A DNA stretch of 64,000 nt from an uncultured Bacteroidota bacterium (GTDB taxonomy: Bacteria > Bacteroidota > Bacteroidia > Flavobacteriales_F > PHOS-HE28): assembly GCA_902826215.1 (NCBI GenBank), contig CADEDY010000012.1:34229-98228 (forward strand), given 5' to 3'. Made by a program: the position numbers and the translations under genes. Positions 1 to 9,445 of this stretch are shown here, piece after piece. Each line of letters starts with the position of its first letter. Position 1 is the first letter of the stretch. The notes under the pieces are model-generated. The model saw only the letters and a program-made list of their open reading frames with translations, searched no databases and was not told where the DNA came from.

Positions 1-1
1 C

Positions 2-523
2 GAGCGCTTGCAGGATGTCGGTATCCAGGCCTTGAGCATCCACGGTCGTACGCGCGCACAACTCTACAAGGGCCCTGCCGATTGGACCTTGATCGGCGAG
101 GTGAAGAACAACCCGCGCATCACCATTCCCATCTTCGGCAATGGCGATATCGATTCACCGGAGAAAGCCGTTGAATACCGGGACCGCTACGGTGTGGATG
201 GCATCATGATCGGTCGTGCCAGCATCGGGCATCCATTCATCTTCAACGAGATCAAGCATTTCATCGCCACCGGAACACACTTGGCGCCGCCAACGGTGGC
301 CGATCGCGTGGAAGCGGCGCGTGAGCACCTGCGCTCTTCGCTCGCTTGGAAAGGCCCGTGGGAAGGCGTGGTGGAAATGCGCCGGCACTATGGCAACTAC
401 CTCAAAGGCTTACCGAACGTGAAGGAGGTGCGACTTCGCCTATGCACCGAGCGCGACCCGACCATTCTGGAAGAGATCCTTGATGAGGTCGTGGCCAACT
501 ACGCCTTCGCCGAAGTAGCGTGA
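2..523 (+). CDS. dusB: tRNA-dihydrouridine synthase, C-terminal part (5' end outside the window)
   Basis: This is the last ~173 codons of a Dus enzyme, which reduces uridine to dihydrouridine in the tRNA D-loop with FMN and NADPH. The reading frame is already open at base 2, so no start lies in the window. Visible landmarks are SIHGRTRAQ, where the family binds FMN and substrate, then IPIFGNGDI and DGIMIGRASIGHPFIF, the phosphate-binding end of the TIM barrel. The helical C-terminal domain follows (RRHYGNYLKGLP). The match is to the DusB-type clade of bacterial Dus enzymes; the exact subtype is less certain than the family. The 3' end overlaps the convergent permease gene by 25 bases. Confidence 0.9.
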   Translation, partial: ERLQDVGIQALSIHGRTRAQLYKGPADWTLIGEVKNNPRITIPIFGNGDIDSPEKAVEYRDRYGVDGIMIGRASIGHPFIFNEIKHFIATGTHLAPPTVADRVEAAREHLRSSLAWKGPWEGVVEMRRHYGNYLKGLPNVKEVRLRLCTERDPTILEEILDEVVANYAFAEVA

Positions 524-1728
524 AGGAACCTCCGGCTCAGGGTGCGCAATGGTACCCATGAAGCGAGCAGACCGATGGTCAGCACCGCTGCGGCGATCAG
601 AACGAGATCCAAGGGCAGCACCTTCACGGGATACGCTTCCACCACCGAGCCGCTGAGCTGCACGATGCCGTAGTGTTGTTGTGCCCAGCAGATGCCGAGG
701 CCCACAGCAAGGCCCACCACGGTGCCGACCACCACGATCAAGACGCCTTCGCCGAAGAAGATGCCGCGCACTGTGGATGGTGTGGCGCCCATGCCCATCA
801 ACGTGCGCATATCGCGGCGCTTCTCGATCATCATCATGGTGAGCGAGGCGATGATGTTGAAGGCCCCGATGAGGCCGATGAAGGAGAGGACGATGAAGGT
901 GAAGAGCTTCTCTGAGGCGTTCGTTTTGTACATCAGCGCGTTCTTCTGGTAACGCGTCTTCACTGTGAAGCTGTTGCCCAGTTGTGCCCGCAGCGTTTCG
1001 GCCGTTCGGTCCATGTCCTTCTTGTCCACGAGCTGCAGTTCCAAGGCCGTGACAGCGCTGTCGTAATGAAGGAGGTCCGCAGCGATGTCCAAGGGGACCA
1101 ACGCATACTTCATGTCGAACTCCATGTTCATGGTGTAGGTGCCGCGCACGGCGATGGCCGTGGTCTCGAACGCCCGCTGCTGGTACTTGCTCAATTTGCG
1201 TCCGCGCACCGGCGCACTGATCTCCAACGGCTCGAAGATGCCATCATCCAAGGGCACACCTAGCTCGGTCTTCAATCCGATCCCAAGGATCGCCGCGGGG
1301 CCTGCTAGACCTTCGAAGGTGGGCTCGCCACTGAAGAGGTAGCGTGCCATATGGCTCATGCTCAGGTATTGCGACTCAACACCCTTCATCGTGGCCACGG
1401 TCTGCTGATCGCCCGAGCGAAGAAGCACGTTCTCCTCGATCACCCAGCTGCTGTTCTGAACGGTAGGCATGGCGAGTATGCGTTCCAGGTCCACCGCATC
1501 CTTGCCGAAGGTCTTGCCTTCCGCTGCGGTGATGGTGATGTCCTGATCGAACGGACTGTAGATGCTATCGACGAGGTCCGCGATGCCGTTGAGCGTGCTG
1601 AGGACCACGACCATGGCGGCTGTGACCACCGCGATCACACCGATGCTGATGGCCGTGATAACGTTGATAGCGTTCGTACTCCGCTTGGCAAGCAGGTAGC
1701 GGCGGGCGAATAGGAACGGGAGGTTCAT
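499..1728 (-). CDS. LolC/LolE-like ABC transporter permease (FtsX/MacB family)
   Basis: This 409-residue inner-membrane protein has the lipoprotein-release permease layout: one N-terminal transmembrane helix after FLFARRYLLAKRS, a ~220-residue periplasmic domain, then three C-terminal helices (about residues 275-400). The family extracts lipoproteins from the inner membrane with an ATPase such as LolD, but no ATPase gene is adjacent. I chose the ATG at 1728 because the GTG two codons upstream adds nothing to the family-typical N-terminus. The gene follows the methyltransferase closely and is probably cotranscribed with it and rbfA. Its last 25 bases overlap dusB tail to tail. It could also serve another MacB/FtsX-type process. 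Confidence 0.82.
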   Translation of the reverse strand: MNLPFLFARRYLLAKRSTNAINVITAISIGVIAVVTAAMVVVLSTLNGIADLVDSIYSPFDQDITITAAEGKTFGKDAVDLERILAMPTVQNSSWVIEENVLLRSGDQQTVATMKGVESQYLSMSHMARYLFSGEPTFEGLAGPAAILGIGLKTELGVPLDDGIFEPLEISAPVRGRKLSKYQQRAFETTAIAVRGTYTMNMEFDMKYALVPLDIAADLLHYDSAVTALELQLVDKKDMDRTAETLRAQLGNSFTVKTRYQKNALMYKTNASEKLFTFIVLSFIGLIGAFNIIASLTMMMIEKRRDMRTLMGMGATPSTVRGIFFGEGVLIVVVGTVVGLAVGLGICWAQQHYGIVQLSGSVVEAYPVKVLPLDLVLIAAAVLTIGLLASWVPLRTLSRRFLHATSAKA

Positions 1729-1746
1729 GCCCACGGGTTCACATGC

Positions 1747-2556
1747 CTATTTCCACGCCTTCACGATCAAGCCCGTTCCCGTTGGGTGCTTCATGCGCAC
1801 ATCGAACATGTTCAGCACGAAAGCAATGGGATAGGCAAGGAGGTAGTAGAAGGGGAGCACAATGAAGAACAACTTGCTCGTCTGTAGCATGAGCAAGGGC
1901 CATTTCATGCTCAACTTCCAACTGACCTTGCCCGGTGCGCCGTAACTGTACCGCGCGTCCACTTTGCTGAATCCATTGCGCAGGCACTTCGCTCGGATAT
2001 CGTCGATGTTGTAGCCGTCGCGCACATGCTCTTCGATGAAGGATCCTTCGCCTTCCTCATGGACATCGCTCCCGCCCTGATCGCTAGGTGTGCTGATGAT
2101 GAGCATGCCACCGGACCTGAGCGACGTACTGTAGCAGCGGAGCGCGGCCTCGTCCTCCAGGATGTGTTCCATCACATCAACGCATACCACCAGCTCGAAC
2201 GCTTCCGGTTTCGTGTACCTCGTCACGTCACCGACCTCGAAGTTCACCTGCGGTCGACCGATGCGTTGGAAGAACGCGTTGCAATCCGCCACCTGCTCAT
2301 CCTTCACGTCGATGGCCGTGATGGTCCACTTCGATGAGTGACCACTGAGCCAGTAGCTGTATTGCCCGAAGCCGGCTCCAGCGTCGTATATGGCCAATGA
2401 ACGGTCCTTTTTGTCGCTGCTCCAGGCTCGCAGCTCGCGTTGGATATGCCATGCGCGCAAAAGCAAGAGATCGAGCAAATGATAGAACAGCTTCCGCAGG
2501 AGAGGTGTGCTGTTGAAGACCACGCCCAAGCGGCGCTTCACCGGATCGTACTGCAT
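1747..2556 (-). CDS. class I SAM-dependent methyltransferase with C-terminal hydrophobic segment
   Basis: This 269-residue protein has a Rossmann-type methyltransferase core. The SAM-binding motif I is DAGAGFGQYSYWL (about residues 57-69), followed by the acidic TAIDVKD strand and the motif IV-like VVCVDVMEHI. A C-terminal hydrophobic stretch, LFFIVLPFYYLLAYPIAFVL, suggests membrane association, as in methyltransferases acting on lipids or on lipid-linked glycans. The substrate cannot be read from the sequence. The gene lies 2 bases after rbfA on the same strand, so the two are probably cotranscribed, but no functional link to ribosome assembly is evident. Confidence 0.8.
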   Translation of the reverse strand: MQYDPVKRRLGVVFNSTPLLRKLFYHLLDLLLLRAWHIQRELRAWSSDKKDRSLAIYDAGAGFGQYSYWLSGHSSKWTITAIDVKDEQVADCNAFFQRIGRPQVNFEVGDVTRYTKPEAFELVVCVDVMEHILEDEAALRCYSTSLRSGGMLIISTPSDQGGSDVHEEGEGSFIEEHVRDGYNIDDIRAKCLRNGFSKVDARYSYGAPGKVSWKLSMKWPLLMLQTSKLFFIVLPFYYLLAYPIAFVLNMFDVRMKHPTGTGLIVKAWK

Positions 2557-2558
2557 GC

Positions 2559-2897
2559 CTATCCCTTCAGCAGTTTGTCGATCTCCTCGGCGCGGTCCAG
2601 CGAATCATCCACGTAGAACAGCAGTTCCGGAACGACCCGCATCTGCTTGCCGATGCGCCCACCCAGTTGCCCGCGCAAACGGTGCGACTGGCCTTTGATC
2701 ACCTCGATCACCGCTTTCTTGTCCTTCACCGGGAAGAGGCTCAGGTACACTTTGGCGATCCCGAGGTCCGGGCTCACCCGCACCGCGGATACCGTGATCA
2801 GCCCGCCGGGAAGCAGGGTGCGGGTCTCCTGCTGGAAGATCTCAGCGAGTTCCCGCTGCATCAGGCTGTTCACCTTGTTCTGTCTAACACTGTCCAT
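2559..2897 (-). CDS. rbfA: 30S ribosome-binding factor A
   Basis: This 112-residue protein matches RbfA, a small KH-fold factor that binds immature 30S subunits and helps 16S rRNA 5'-end maturation, especially in the cold. The N-terminus (MDSVRQNKVNSLMQRELAEI) and the VSAVRVSPDLGIAKVYLSLF strand region are typical, as is the RVVPELLFYVDDSLDRAEEI end. Length is normal for the family. It heads a minus-strand unit with the methyltransferase and the permease. A -7-like element, TACCTTCG, lies at 2905-2912 just upstream, back to back with the promoter of the ABC exporter. Confidence 0.95.
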   Translation of the reverse strand: MDSVRQNKVNSLMQRELAEIFQQETRTLLPGGLITVSAVRVSPDLGIAKVYLSLFPVKDKKAVIEVIKGQSHRLRGQLGGRIGKQMRVVPELLFYVDDSLDRAEEIDKLLKG

Positions 2898-2902
2898 GAC
2901 CG

Positions 2903-2957
2903 CGCGAAGGTAGGCGCTTGCCCGCTGTGGGCTGCCCCATTGGGGTAACTTCGCGCT
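2903..2957. promoter_or_regulatory. divergent promoter pair for rbfA and the ABC exporter
   Basis: Two Bacteroidota-like -7 elements face away from each other. TACCTTCG at 2905-2912 on the minus strand serves rbfA, and TAACTTCG at 2946-2953 on the plus strand serves the exporter. Both are followed by GCGC-type sequence, as at other promoters in this window. I see no clear TTTG -33 box for either. Confidence 0.5.
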
Positions 2958-2968
2958 CGCTTTCGCCC

Positions 2969-4789
2969 ATGCGCAACTTCTTCCGCATTCTTCGTTTCGG
3001 CAAGCCGTACCGGCACTATGCGGTGCTCAACGTGGTCTTCAATCTGCTGGCCACGCTGTTCCACCTCACGTCGTTGCTGCTCTTCATCCCCTTTCTGCGC
3101 CTGCTACTTGGTCAGGTGCAGCCCGTGGATGTGCGGCCCACCGTGCTTTGGACGCGCGAAGGACTTGAAGGCACCTTCAACTGGGGACTGACACAGCTCA
3201 TCGCTTCCAATGGGCAAATGGGTGCGCTGCTCGCCATCAGCATCGCGGTGGTCGTGATCTTCCTGTTCAAGAACTTCTTCCGCTACCTCGCCGTGGTGGC
3301 GATCTGCAACTTCAGGAACTACATCGTCCGCGACATTCGGGCTGCCGTTTACGACAAGATGCTCGAGTTACCCTTGCGCTACCATAGTGGCGAGCGGAAA
3401 GGCGATCTGCTCGCGCTGATCACGAACGACATGCACGTGATGGAGTACTCGGTGATGTTCTACATCGAGATGGTCTTCCGGGAACCGATCGCCATCCTGC
3501 TCTTCCTGGGGACCATGATCACCATCGCGCCGCAATTGACGTTGGTGGCTCTTCTGCTCTTGCCGATCAGTGGTTTCCTCATCGCGCGCATCAGCAAGAG
3601 CCTGAAGCGCAAGAGCACGCGCGTACAAGAGAAAAGTGCAGACTTGCTTGCTCGCGTGGAAGAGACCCTTACGGGCATCCGGGTGATCAAAGCGTTCAAT
3701 GGCGAGGCGGACATGAAGCGCCGGTTCGATCGGGAGAACGAGATGCTCACCCGTTCCAGCATCGCGATGCTGAACCGGCAGGACATCGCTTCGCCACTGA
3801 GCGAGACCATGGGTGCCGCGGTGATGGCGGCCATTGCGTACATCGGCGGCTACTACGTGCTCGGTCCGGATGCGACGTTGACGGGCGATAGCTTCCTCGG
3901 CTTCATCATCATCTTCTCGCAGCTCCTCCCACCGATCAAGGGCTTCTCCCAAGGCTATTCGGCCATCGTGCGCGGGTCGGCCAGTGGGCAGCGTTTGTTC
4001 GACCTGCTTGCCGTGGAGAACACCGTGAAGGAGCGACCCGACGCCGAACCCATCGAAGGGTTCACCGATCGCGTCGAGTTCCGCAACGTGACGTTCACCT
4101 ACGATACCGCACCCGTTCTCCAGGACATCCAATTGGTCATCCCGAAAGGAAAGAGCGTGGCCTTGGTGGGCACCAGCGGAAGTGGAAAGACCACCATGGC
4201 CGGCCTGCTGCCGCGCTTCTTCGATGTGACTGGCGGGCAGGTGCTGGTGGATGGTCAGGACATTCGCGATGTCCGCATCAACGACCTGCGTGCCTTGATG
4301 GGCATCGTGACACAGGACAGCATCCTCTTCAACGATACGGTGGCGAACAACATCGCCTTCGGCACGCCCGGCGTGGCTGCAGCCGACATCGAACGCGCGG
4401 CGCGGATCGCCAATGCGCACGACTTCATCCTGCAGTTGGAGGAGGGTTACCAGACCAATATCGGGGATGGCGGCAATCGCTTGAGCGGTGGGCAGAAACA
4501 ACGGATCGGTATCGCACGTGCCGTCCTCAAGAACCCGGCGATCCTGATCCTCGACGAAGCCACCAGTGCCCTCGACACCGAAAGCGAACGCTTGGTGCAG
4601 GACGCGTTATTCAAGATGCTCGAAGGACGCACGAGCCTCGTGATCGCACACCGCCTCAGTACCATCCAGCATTGCGACGAGATCTGTGTAATGCAACAAG
4701 GTCGCATCATCGAACGCGGCACGCACCAGCAGTTGTACGGTTCCGGTGGGCAATACCGCAAGCTTTGCGATATGCAGGCGTTCGCCTAA
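2969..4789 (+). CDS. MsbA-like ABC exporter, fused permease and ATPase
   Basis: This 606-residue half-transporter has an N-terminal ABC type-1 transmembrane domain (about residues 15-320, six helices) and a C-terminal ATPase. The ATPase shows Walker A GTSGSGKTT, signature LSGGQKQR, Walker B ILILDEATSALD and the H-loop AHRLST, so it should be active. The family forms homodimers that flip lipids (lipid A, glycolipids) or export drugs; substrate is not readable here. I start at ATG 2969 (MRNFFRILRFGKPYRHYA), which matches the family and follows the TAACTTCG promoter; the longer in-frame extension overlaps the promoter. An acyltransferase gene follows after 26 bases, consistent with a cell-envelope role. 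Confidence 0.92.
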   Translation: MRNFFRILRFGKPYRHYAVLNVVFNLLATLFHLTSLLLFIPFLRLLLGQVQPVDVRPTVLWTREGLEGTFNWGLTQLIASNGQMGALLAISIAVVVIFLFKNFFRYLAVVAICNFRNYIVRDIRAAVYDKMLELPLRYHSGERKGDLLALITNDMHVMEYSVMFYIEMVFREPIAILLFLGTMITIAPQLTLVALLLLPISGFLIARISKSLKRKSTRVQEKSADLLARVEETLTGIRVIKAFNGEADMKRRFDRENEMLTRSSIAMLNRQDIASPLSETMGAAVMAAIAYIGGYYVLGPDATLTGDSFLGFIIIFSQLLPPIKGFSQGYSAIVRGSASGQRLFDLLAVENTVKERPDAEPIEGFTDRVEFRNVTFTYDTAPVLQDIQLVIPKGKSVALVGTSGSGKTTMAGLLPRFFDVTGGQVLVDGQDIRDVRINDLRALMGIVTQDSILFNDTVANNIAFGTPGVAAADIERAARIANAHDFILQLEEGYQTNIGDGGNRLSGGQKQRIGIARAVLKNPAILILDEATSALDTESERLVQDALFKMLEGRTSLVIAHRLSTIQHCDEICVMQQGRIIERGTHQQLYGSGGQYRKLCDMQAFA

Positions 4790-4815
4790 GTCTTCTTGCT
4801 TTTACTTTCACGCCG

Positions 4816-5928
4816 ATGCAACCGCACACCGGCTCCCGCGTTTTCGGCCTCGATCTGATGCGGGCTGTGGCCATCCTGCTGGTGCTGCGCTCCCATGCGG
4901 ACGATCTGTTGGACGCGTACTGGCCTGCCGATCCCGGCATGGCAGCCTTGGATGGTGTGGATGTGTTCTTCGTGCTGAGCGGCTTCCTCATCGGCGGGAT
5001 CCTTCTGCGCATGAGCGAAGCGGTCGAGATGGCGTGGGGTCGACGTCTGATTGATTTCTGGCAGCGCCGGTGGTTGCGGACCTTGCCGAACTATTTCCTC
5101 TTCTTGTTGATCAACATCATCCTGGTCCATTCCGGCTTAGCACCCGGACTGTTGAACGAGAACACCTTGGCGTATTTCGTCTTCCTACAGAACTTCATCA
5201 TTCCGCTCGATCTGTTCTTTTGGGAATCGTGGTCGTTGGCGGTGGAGGAGTGGTTCTATCTTCTGTTCCCGATCCTGCTGTTCATTCTGATCGGGGCGTT
5301 GAAACGACCTGTTCGTAGTGCGTTTCTCATCGGTGTGGGGTTGATGATCATCATCCCGACCGTGCTGCGGTTCAGTGCTGTGGAAGCCGCCGGTACACCG
5401 TTCATGTTGGATCTGTTGGTCCGGAAGATCGTGGTCCTGCGACTCGATACCATCGGCTTCGGCGTGCTGATGGCTTGGTTCGCGCACGTGCTTCCCGCAC
5501 ACTTCCATGCTCGTCGCTTCGAGCTTTTCGCGATCGGTGTGATCGGCTTGACCACGTCCATTCTGCTTCGCAGTGACACGAACCTGACGTACATGGGTAC
5601 ATGGTTCTTCACGGTATCCGGCATGTCCATGGCGTTGATGTTGCCCGTCGTGGCCGGATGGAAGCGTACAGGTCGATGGGGGAGTGGGGTGGCTTTCCTG
5701 AGCCTGATCTCCTACGCGCTGTATTTGGTCCACATGCCGGTGCGGCACCTTTTCATGCCGTTGCTTGTGGGTCGCTCTCTGTCACTGTCCATTGGACTAT
5801 ATGCAGCGTACTGGATCGTCTGCCTCATTTTGGCCGCTCTGGTCTTCCGTTATTGGGAGAGACCTTTCATGGATCTGCGGCAACGGTTCAGTCGGCGGAT
5901 CCTGGAAGTTCCTAGCTCTTCTTCTTGA
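4816..5928 (+). CDS. membrane acyltransferase, acyltransferase-3 (OafA/YrhL) family
   Basis: This 370-residue polytopic protein has about ten transmembrane helices and the acyltransferase-3 signatures: LDLMRAVAILLVLRSH at the N-terminus, FFVLSGFLIGGILL, SWSLAVEEWFYLLFPILL, and SYALYLVHMPVRHLF near the end. Family members O-acetylate or otherwise acylate surface polysaccharides, lipid A or peptidoglycan from an acyl-CoA donor. I start at ATG 4816 because the preceding in-frame codons overlap the exporter gene. It lies 26 bases after the exporter and is probably cotranscribed. Its last 17 bases overlap the convergent PBP1A gene. The acceptor is unknown. Confidence 0.88.
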   Translation: MQPHTGSRVFGLDLMRAVAILLVLRSHADDLLDAYWPADPGMAALDGVDVFFVLSGFLIGGILLRMSEAVEMAWGRRLIDFWQRRWLRTLPNYFLFLLINIILVHSGLAPGLLNENTLAYFVFLQNFIIPLDLFFWESWSLAVEEWFYLLFPILLFILIGALKRPVRSAFLIGVGLMIIIPTVLRFSAVEAAGTPFMLDLLVRKIVVLRLDTIGFGVLMAWFAHVLPAHFHARRFELFAIGVIGLTTSILLRSDTNLTYMGTWFFTVSGMSMALMLPVVAGWKRTGRWGSGVAFLSLISYALYLVHMPVRHLFMPLLVGRSLSLSIGLYAAYWIVCLILAALVFRYWERPFMDLRQRFSRRILEVPSSSS

Positions 5929-8170
5929 ACAATCGGTCGAAGATGTTCTCCTTCTTCTCCGGCTCTGTTCTGCGGCCATCCTTCGGTCCGAAAACATCGT
6001 TGATCAGTTCTTCCAACGCGTTGGGTTTGCGTCGTGGCTCGCAATCCAGATCGGGCTCGTGGTCCACCGGAAGGTTGAACGATCGGATGTAGCGTTTGCG
6101 CAGATCAGGTGCTCGTTCGATCTGTTCCAAGACCTTGCCGACGATGGGCAGGGCAAGTTGTCCTCCCGTTCCATTTGCACTTCGGAAATGGATATCGTTG
6201 TTGAATGCGCCTACCCATGTGCCGATCACGAGCCCGGGTGTGTAGGCCACGAACCAGGCGTCACCATAATCCTGCGAAGTGCCTGTTTTCCCTGCGAACG
6301 GACTCGTCACACCGTATTTCGATCGAAGCGCCGCACCGGTCCCCTGATCCACTGCACGTTGCAACATGGCGTTGATGTCCGAAGCCACCGTGGCCGTGAT
6401 CGCTTGTTTGGAAGCAGGTCGTTCCGCTTGGTATAAGGTCTTCCCTTTGGCGTCTGTGATGCTGACGATCAACTGCGGGGTCACGCGTCTGCCACTCATG
6501 GCGAATGCGCCGTACGCTGGTACGATCTCCTTCAAGGCGATGTCCGTGGCGCCCAGGGCCAAGGAGGGATTGGAAGCATCCTTGGTGGGTAGGCCCAATG
6601 CTTCTAAAGTGTTCCGCACGGTATCTGCACCCGTTCGGAAATAGAGATCCACGGTTGGGCGATTCATGCTCTTGGTCAATGCGTACCACATGGCCACCTC
6701 GCCGCCGATGGTGTCGCGATCGAAGTTGTCCGGGGCCCAATCTTTGAACTCGGTATACGCTCGTTTGTCGTTGTTCAGGTAGGTGCATGGTTCCATGCCA
6801 CGCTCCAATGCTGCGGCATAGATGATCGGCTTGATCGTACTGGCGATCGGTCGTCGTGTATTCACCAAGTCGTATGGGAGATAGCGATGGTCATTACCAC
6901 CCACCCACGCTCGTATGGCCCCGCTCCCTGGTTCCATCATCAGGACCGCAGCATGGAGAAGGGAATGATAATGCCATAGGCTGTCGCGATAGGTCAAGGA
7001 GTCCACGCGTCGAGCGCCGTGATGATAGATCTCCCGAACGATCGTCGCGTTCTTCTTCCAGCTGCTTCCTCCTTTGTGACCGGCGATCTTCTCCCAAGCC
7101 TTGCGATCCTTGTTCGCGCGCAACTCCCGATCCAGCTTCGGTTGCATGGCGGCCAGTTGCTGTTGTGCCGCCACATGCGCCATCCGTTGGAGATCGGCAT
7201 CCAAGGTGGTCATTATGCGGAGCCCGTCCTTCTCGATGTCATAACTGGTACCGGTCTTCTTGCCGAGCTCCTTCAGCAGTTTGCGCGCTTCCCCATTCAC
7301 CTGATGCACGAAGTAGCCATACAGGTCGAGGGCATCTCCACCCGTATAGTTCAAGTTGAGCGGCAAGGATTGAAGGCTATCCACCTGCCCTGCGGTGAGC
7401 TTTCCCTGCTTCTGCATCTGGGCCAGGACCTGATCGCGTCGACGTTTGGAGGCTTGCGGGTGCAAGCGCGGATTGTATGCGGTGTTCGCCTTCAGCATGC
7501 CCACGAGCACGGCGCTTTCCTGTACGTTCAGGCGCTTGGTCGGCTTGCCGAAGTACCGTTGTGCAGCGGATTCGATCCCATAGGCATTCTCACCGAACGG
7601 CACCGAATTGAAGTAGAGCACGAGCACGTCCTCCTTGGTGAGTATGCGTTCCAACCGCTGTGCCACCAACGCTTCCTTCATCTTGTTCACCGGTATGGTA
7701 AGGAGCCCGTGTTTCTCCCGCCCGTAGAGGTTCTTGATGATCTGTTGCGAGATGGTGCTTCCCCCTCCACCCCCTTTGTCCCGTCCGAGCAAGGTGCGGA
7801 AGAAGACGCGGATATAGCTGCGACCATCCACCCCTTCATGCGTGAAGAAGCGCGCATCCTCGGTGGAGATCAAGGCATCCACCAAGTACTTGGGCAGGTC
7901 GCTGAACTTGACGTTCGTGCGATCCTGTGCGAAGAGCTTTCCGATCAACCGGCCGTCGCGGTCCAATACCAAGGTGGCTTGTTCGTGACGGATGTCCGCG
8001 AGTTCCTGTTCGCTCGGTAATTCACCGAAGAACCCGCTGCGGACGGCTTGCATGAAGGCGAAGAACACCACAAGAACAAAGACCGCAGTCCAAAGTCCGA
8101 CGCGGAACCAAGGGACACCGCCCTTCCCGCCTTTCTTGCCCTTCTTCGCTGGCTTACGTTTCGCCGCCAT
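5912..8170 (-). CDS. bifunctional penicillin-binding protein 1A (glycosyltransferase 51 and transpeptidase)
   Basis: This 752-residue class A PBP polymerises glycan strands and cross-links peptidoglycan at the outer face of the inner membrane. A Lys-rich cytoplasmic tail (KRKPAKKGKKGGKGG) precedes one transmembrane helix. The GT51 domain has the catalytic-Glu motif TEDARFFTHEGVD and GGGSTISQQIIKNLYGRE. The transpeptidase has the SxxK serine in IASTIKPIIY, SMN, and the KTG motif in GKTGTSQDYGDAWF. All catalytic motifs are intact. I prefer ATG 8170 over the TTG two codons upstream. The charged C-terminal tail (about the last 45 residues) is probably disordered. Symbols mrcA or pbpA would fit, but the orthology is not certain. 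Confidence 0.93.
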   Translation of the reverse strand: MAAKRKPAKKGKKGGKGGVPWFRVGLWTAVFVLVVFFAFMQAVRSGFFGELPSEQELADIRHEQATLVLDRDGRLIGKLFAQDRTNVKFSDLPKYLVDALISTEDARFFTHEGVDGRSYIRVFFRTLLGRDKGGGGGSTISQQIIKNLYGREKHGLLTIPVNKMKEALVAQRLERILTKEDVLVLYFNSVPFGENAYGIESAAQRYFGKPTKRLNVQESAVLVGMLKANTAYNPRLHPQASKRRRDQVLAQMQKQGKLTAGQVDSLQSLPLNLNYTGGDALDLYGYFVHQVNGEARKLLKELGKKTGTSYDIEKDGLRIMTTLDADLQRMAHVAAQQQLAAMQPKLDRELRANKDRKAWEKIAGHKGGSSWKKNATIVREIYHHGARRVDSLTYRDSLWHYHSLLHAAVLMMEPGSGAIRAWVGGNDHRYLPYDLVNTRRPIASTIKPIIYAAALERGMEPCTYLNNDKRAYTEFKDWAPDNFDRDTIGGEVAMWYALTKSMNRPTVDLYFRTGADTVRNTLEALGLPTKDASNPSLALGATDIALKEIVPAYGAFAMSGRRVTPQLIVSITDAKGKTLYQAERPASKQAITATVASDINAMLQRAVDQGTGAALRSKYGVTSPFAGKTGTSQDYGDAWFVAYTPGLVIGTWVGAFNNDIHFRSANGTGGQLALPIVGKVLEQIERAPDLRKRYIRSFNLPVDHEPDLDCEPRRKPNALEELINDVFGPKDGRRTEPEKKENIFDRLFKKKS

Positions 8171-8221
8171 GTTCAATGGGCGCCGATCATGCTTGGAAGA
8201 ACAACGCCGGAAAAGCGCTGA

Positions 8222-9445
8222 TCATTCCGTCTCATAGCTGTCCTTGAAGAGCAGATCGCTTTCGTAAGGATAGCGCGCCGTATGGATCACCTTCACGCGT
8301 TCGTACAACAGCTTGCGCAGGGCATCGATGTTGATGCGCTGTGCCGCACTGATGAAGATGCACTCTTCACCGTTCATGCGTGCCATCCATGTCTCCTTCA
8401 ACTCCTCCAGCGAGAACTGATCCACGCGTTTCGGCTCCAGGTCATCCGGGTCATGGTGAGCAGGCTGGTAGGCATCGATCTTGTTGAACACCACGATCAC
8501 CGGTTTGTCACCAGCGCCGATCTCGTTCAAGGTCTGCCGAACGGTTTCGTATTGCTCTTCGAAATTGTGGTGGCTGATGTCAACGACATGAAGCAGGAGG
8601 TCCGCCTCACGTGTTTCATCCAACGTGCTCTTGAAACTCTCGATGAGCTGTGTAGGTAGCTTACGGATGAAGCCCACCGTGTCGCTAAGCAGGAAGGGGA
8701 GATTGCCCAACACGATCTTGCGCACCGTGGTGTCCAATGTGGCGAAGAGCTTATTCTCAGCGAACACCTCGCTCTTGCTCAAAAGCGTCATCAGCGTGCT
8801 CTTGCCCACGTTGGTGTAACCCACCACGGCCACGCGGACCAGCTTGCCGCGATTGCCACGCTGGGTGGCCATTTGCCGATCGATCTGCTTCAGTTGGTTC
8901 TTGAGCAATGAGATCCGATCGCGGATCAAACGACGGTCCGTCTCGATCTCCTTTTCACCTGCACCGCCGCGCGTCCCAGTGCCACCGCGCTGACGCTCCA
9001 AGTGCGTCCACAGTTTCGTGAGGCGTGGCAACATGTACTCGTACTGCGCCAATTCGACCTGCGTTTTGGCATGTGCCGTGCGGGCGCGTCGTGCGAAGAT
9101 GTCGAGGATCAGGCGAGGGCGATCCAGAACAGGTGTGCCGAGTTCCTTCTCGAGGTTACGCTGCTGGGCTGGCGACAGCTCATCATCGAAGATCACGGAC
9201 TGTGCACCATTCTCCAACATCCATGCTTTCACCTCCGCGAGTTTTCCGCTTCCCACGTACGTGCGTCCATCGGGCTTGTGCAGCTTCTGGGTGAAGCGCT
9301 TCAACGTCGTGATGTCGGCGGTCGTCGCCAGGAATTCGAGCTCGTCCAGGTATTCCGTAACCTGATCAAGGTCCTGGTGATCGGTGATCAAACCGATGAG
9401 CACCGCGGTTTCCGCAGTGCTTTTCGCATCCTTCGCGTCGATCAT
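8222..9445 (-). CDS. hflX: ribosome-associated GTPase HflX
   Basis: This 407-residue HflX GTPase binds 50S/70S ribosomes and rescues or splits stalled ones under stress. The N-terminal HflX domain has the KPDGRTYVGSGKLAEV signature, followed by a coiled linker rich in Arg (RRLIRDRISLLKNQLKQIDRQ). The G domain has G1 GYTNVGKSTLM, G3 DTVGFIRKLP and G4 NKID. Length is typical. Its ATG overlaps the stop codon of the upstream cytochrome gene as ATGA (9442-9445), so it is translationally coupled to a redox lipoprotein, an unusual partner for HflX. Confidence 0.95.
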   Translation of the reverse strand: MIDAKDAKSTAETAVLIGLITDHQDLDQVTEYLDELEFLATTADITTLKRFTQKLHKPDGRTYVGSGKLAEVKAWMLENGAQSVIFDDELSPAQQRNLEKELGTPVLDRPRLILDIFARRARTAHAKTQVELAQYEYMLPRLTKLWTHLERQRGGTGTRGGAGEKEIETDRRLIRDRISLLKNQLKQIDRQMATQRGNRGKLVRVAVVGYTNVGKSTLMTLLSKSEVFAENKLFATLDTTVRKIVLGNLPFLLSDTVGFIRKLPTQLIESFKSTLDETREADLLLHVVDISHHNFEEQYETVRQTLNEIGAGDKPVIVVFNKIDAYQPAHHDPDDLEPKRVDQFSLEELKETWMARMNGEECIFISAAQRINIDALRKLLYERVKVIHTARYPYESDLLFKDSYETE

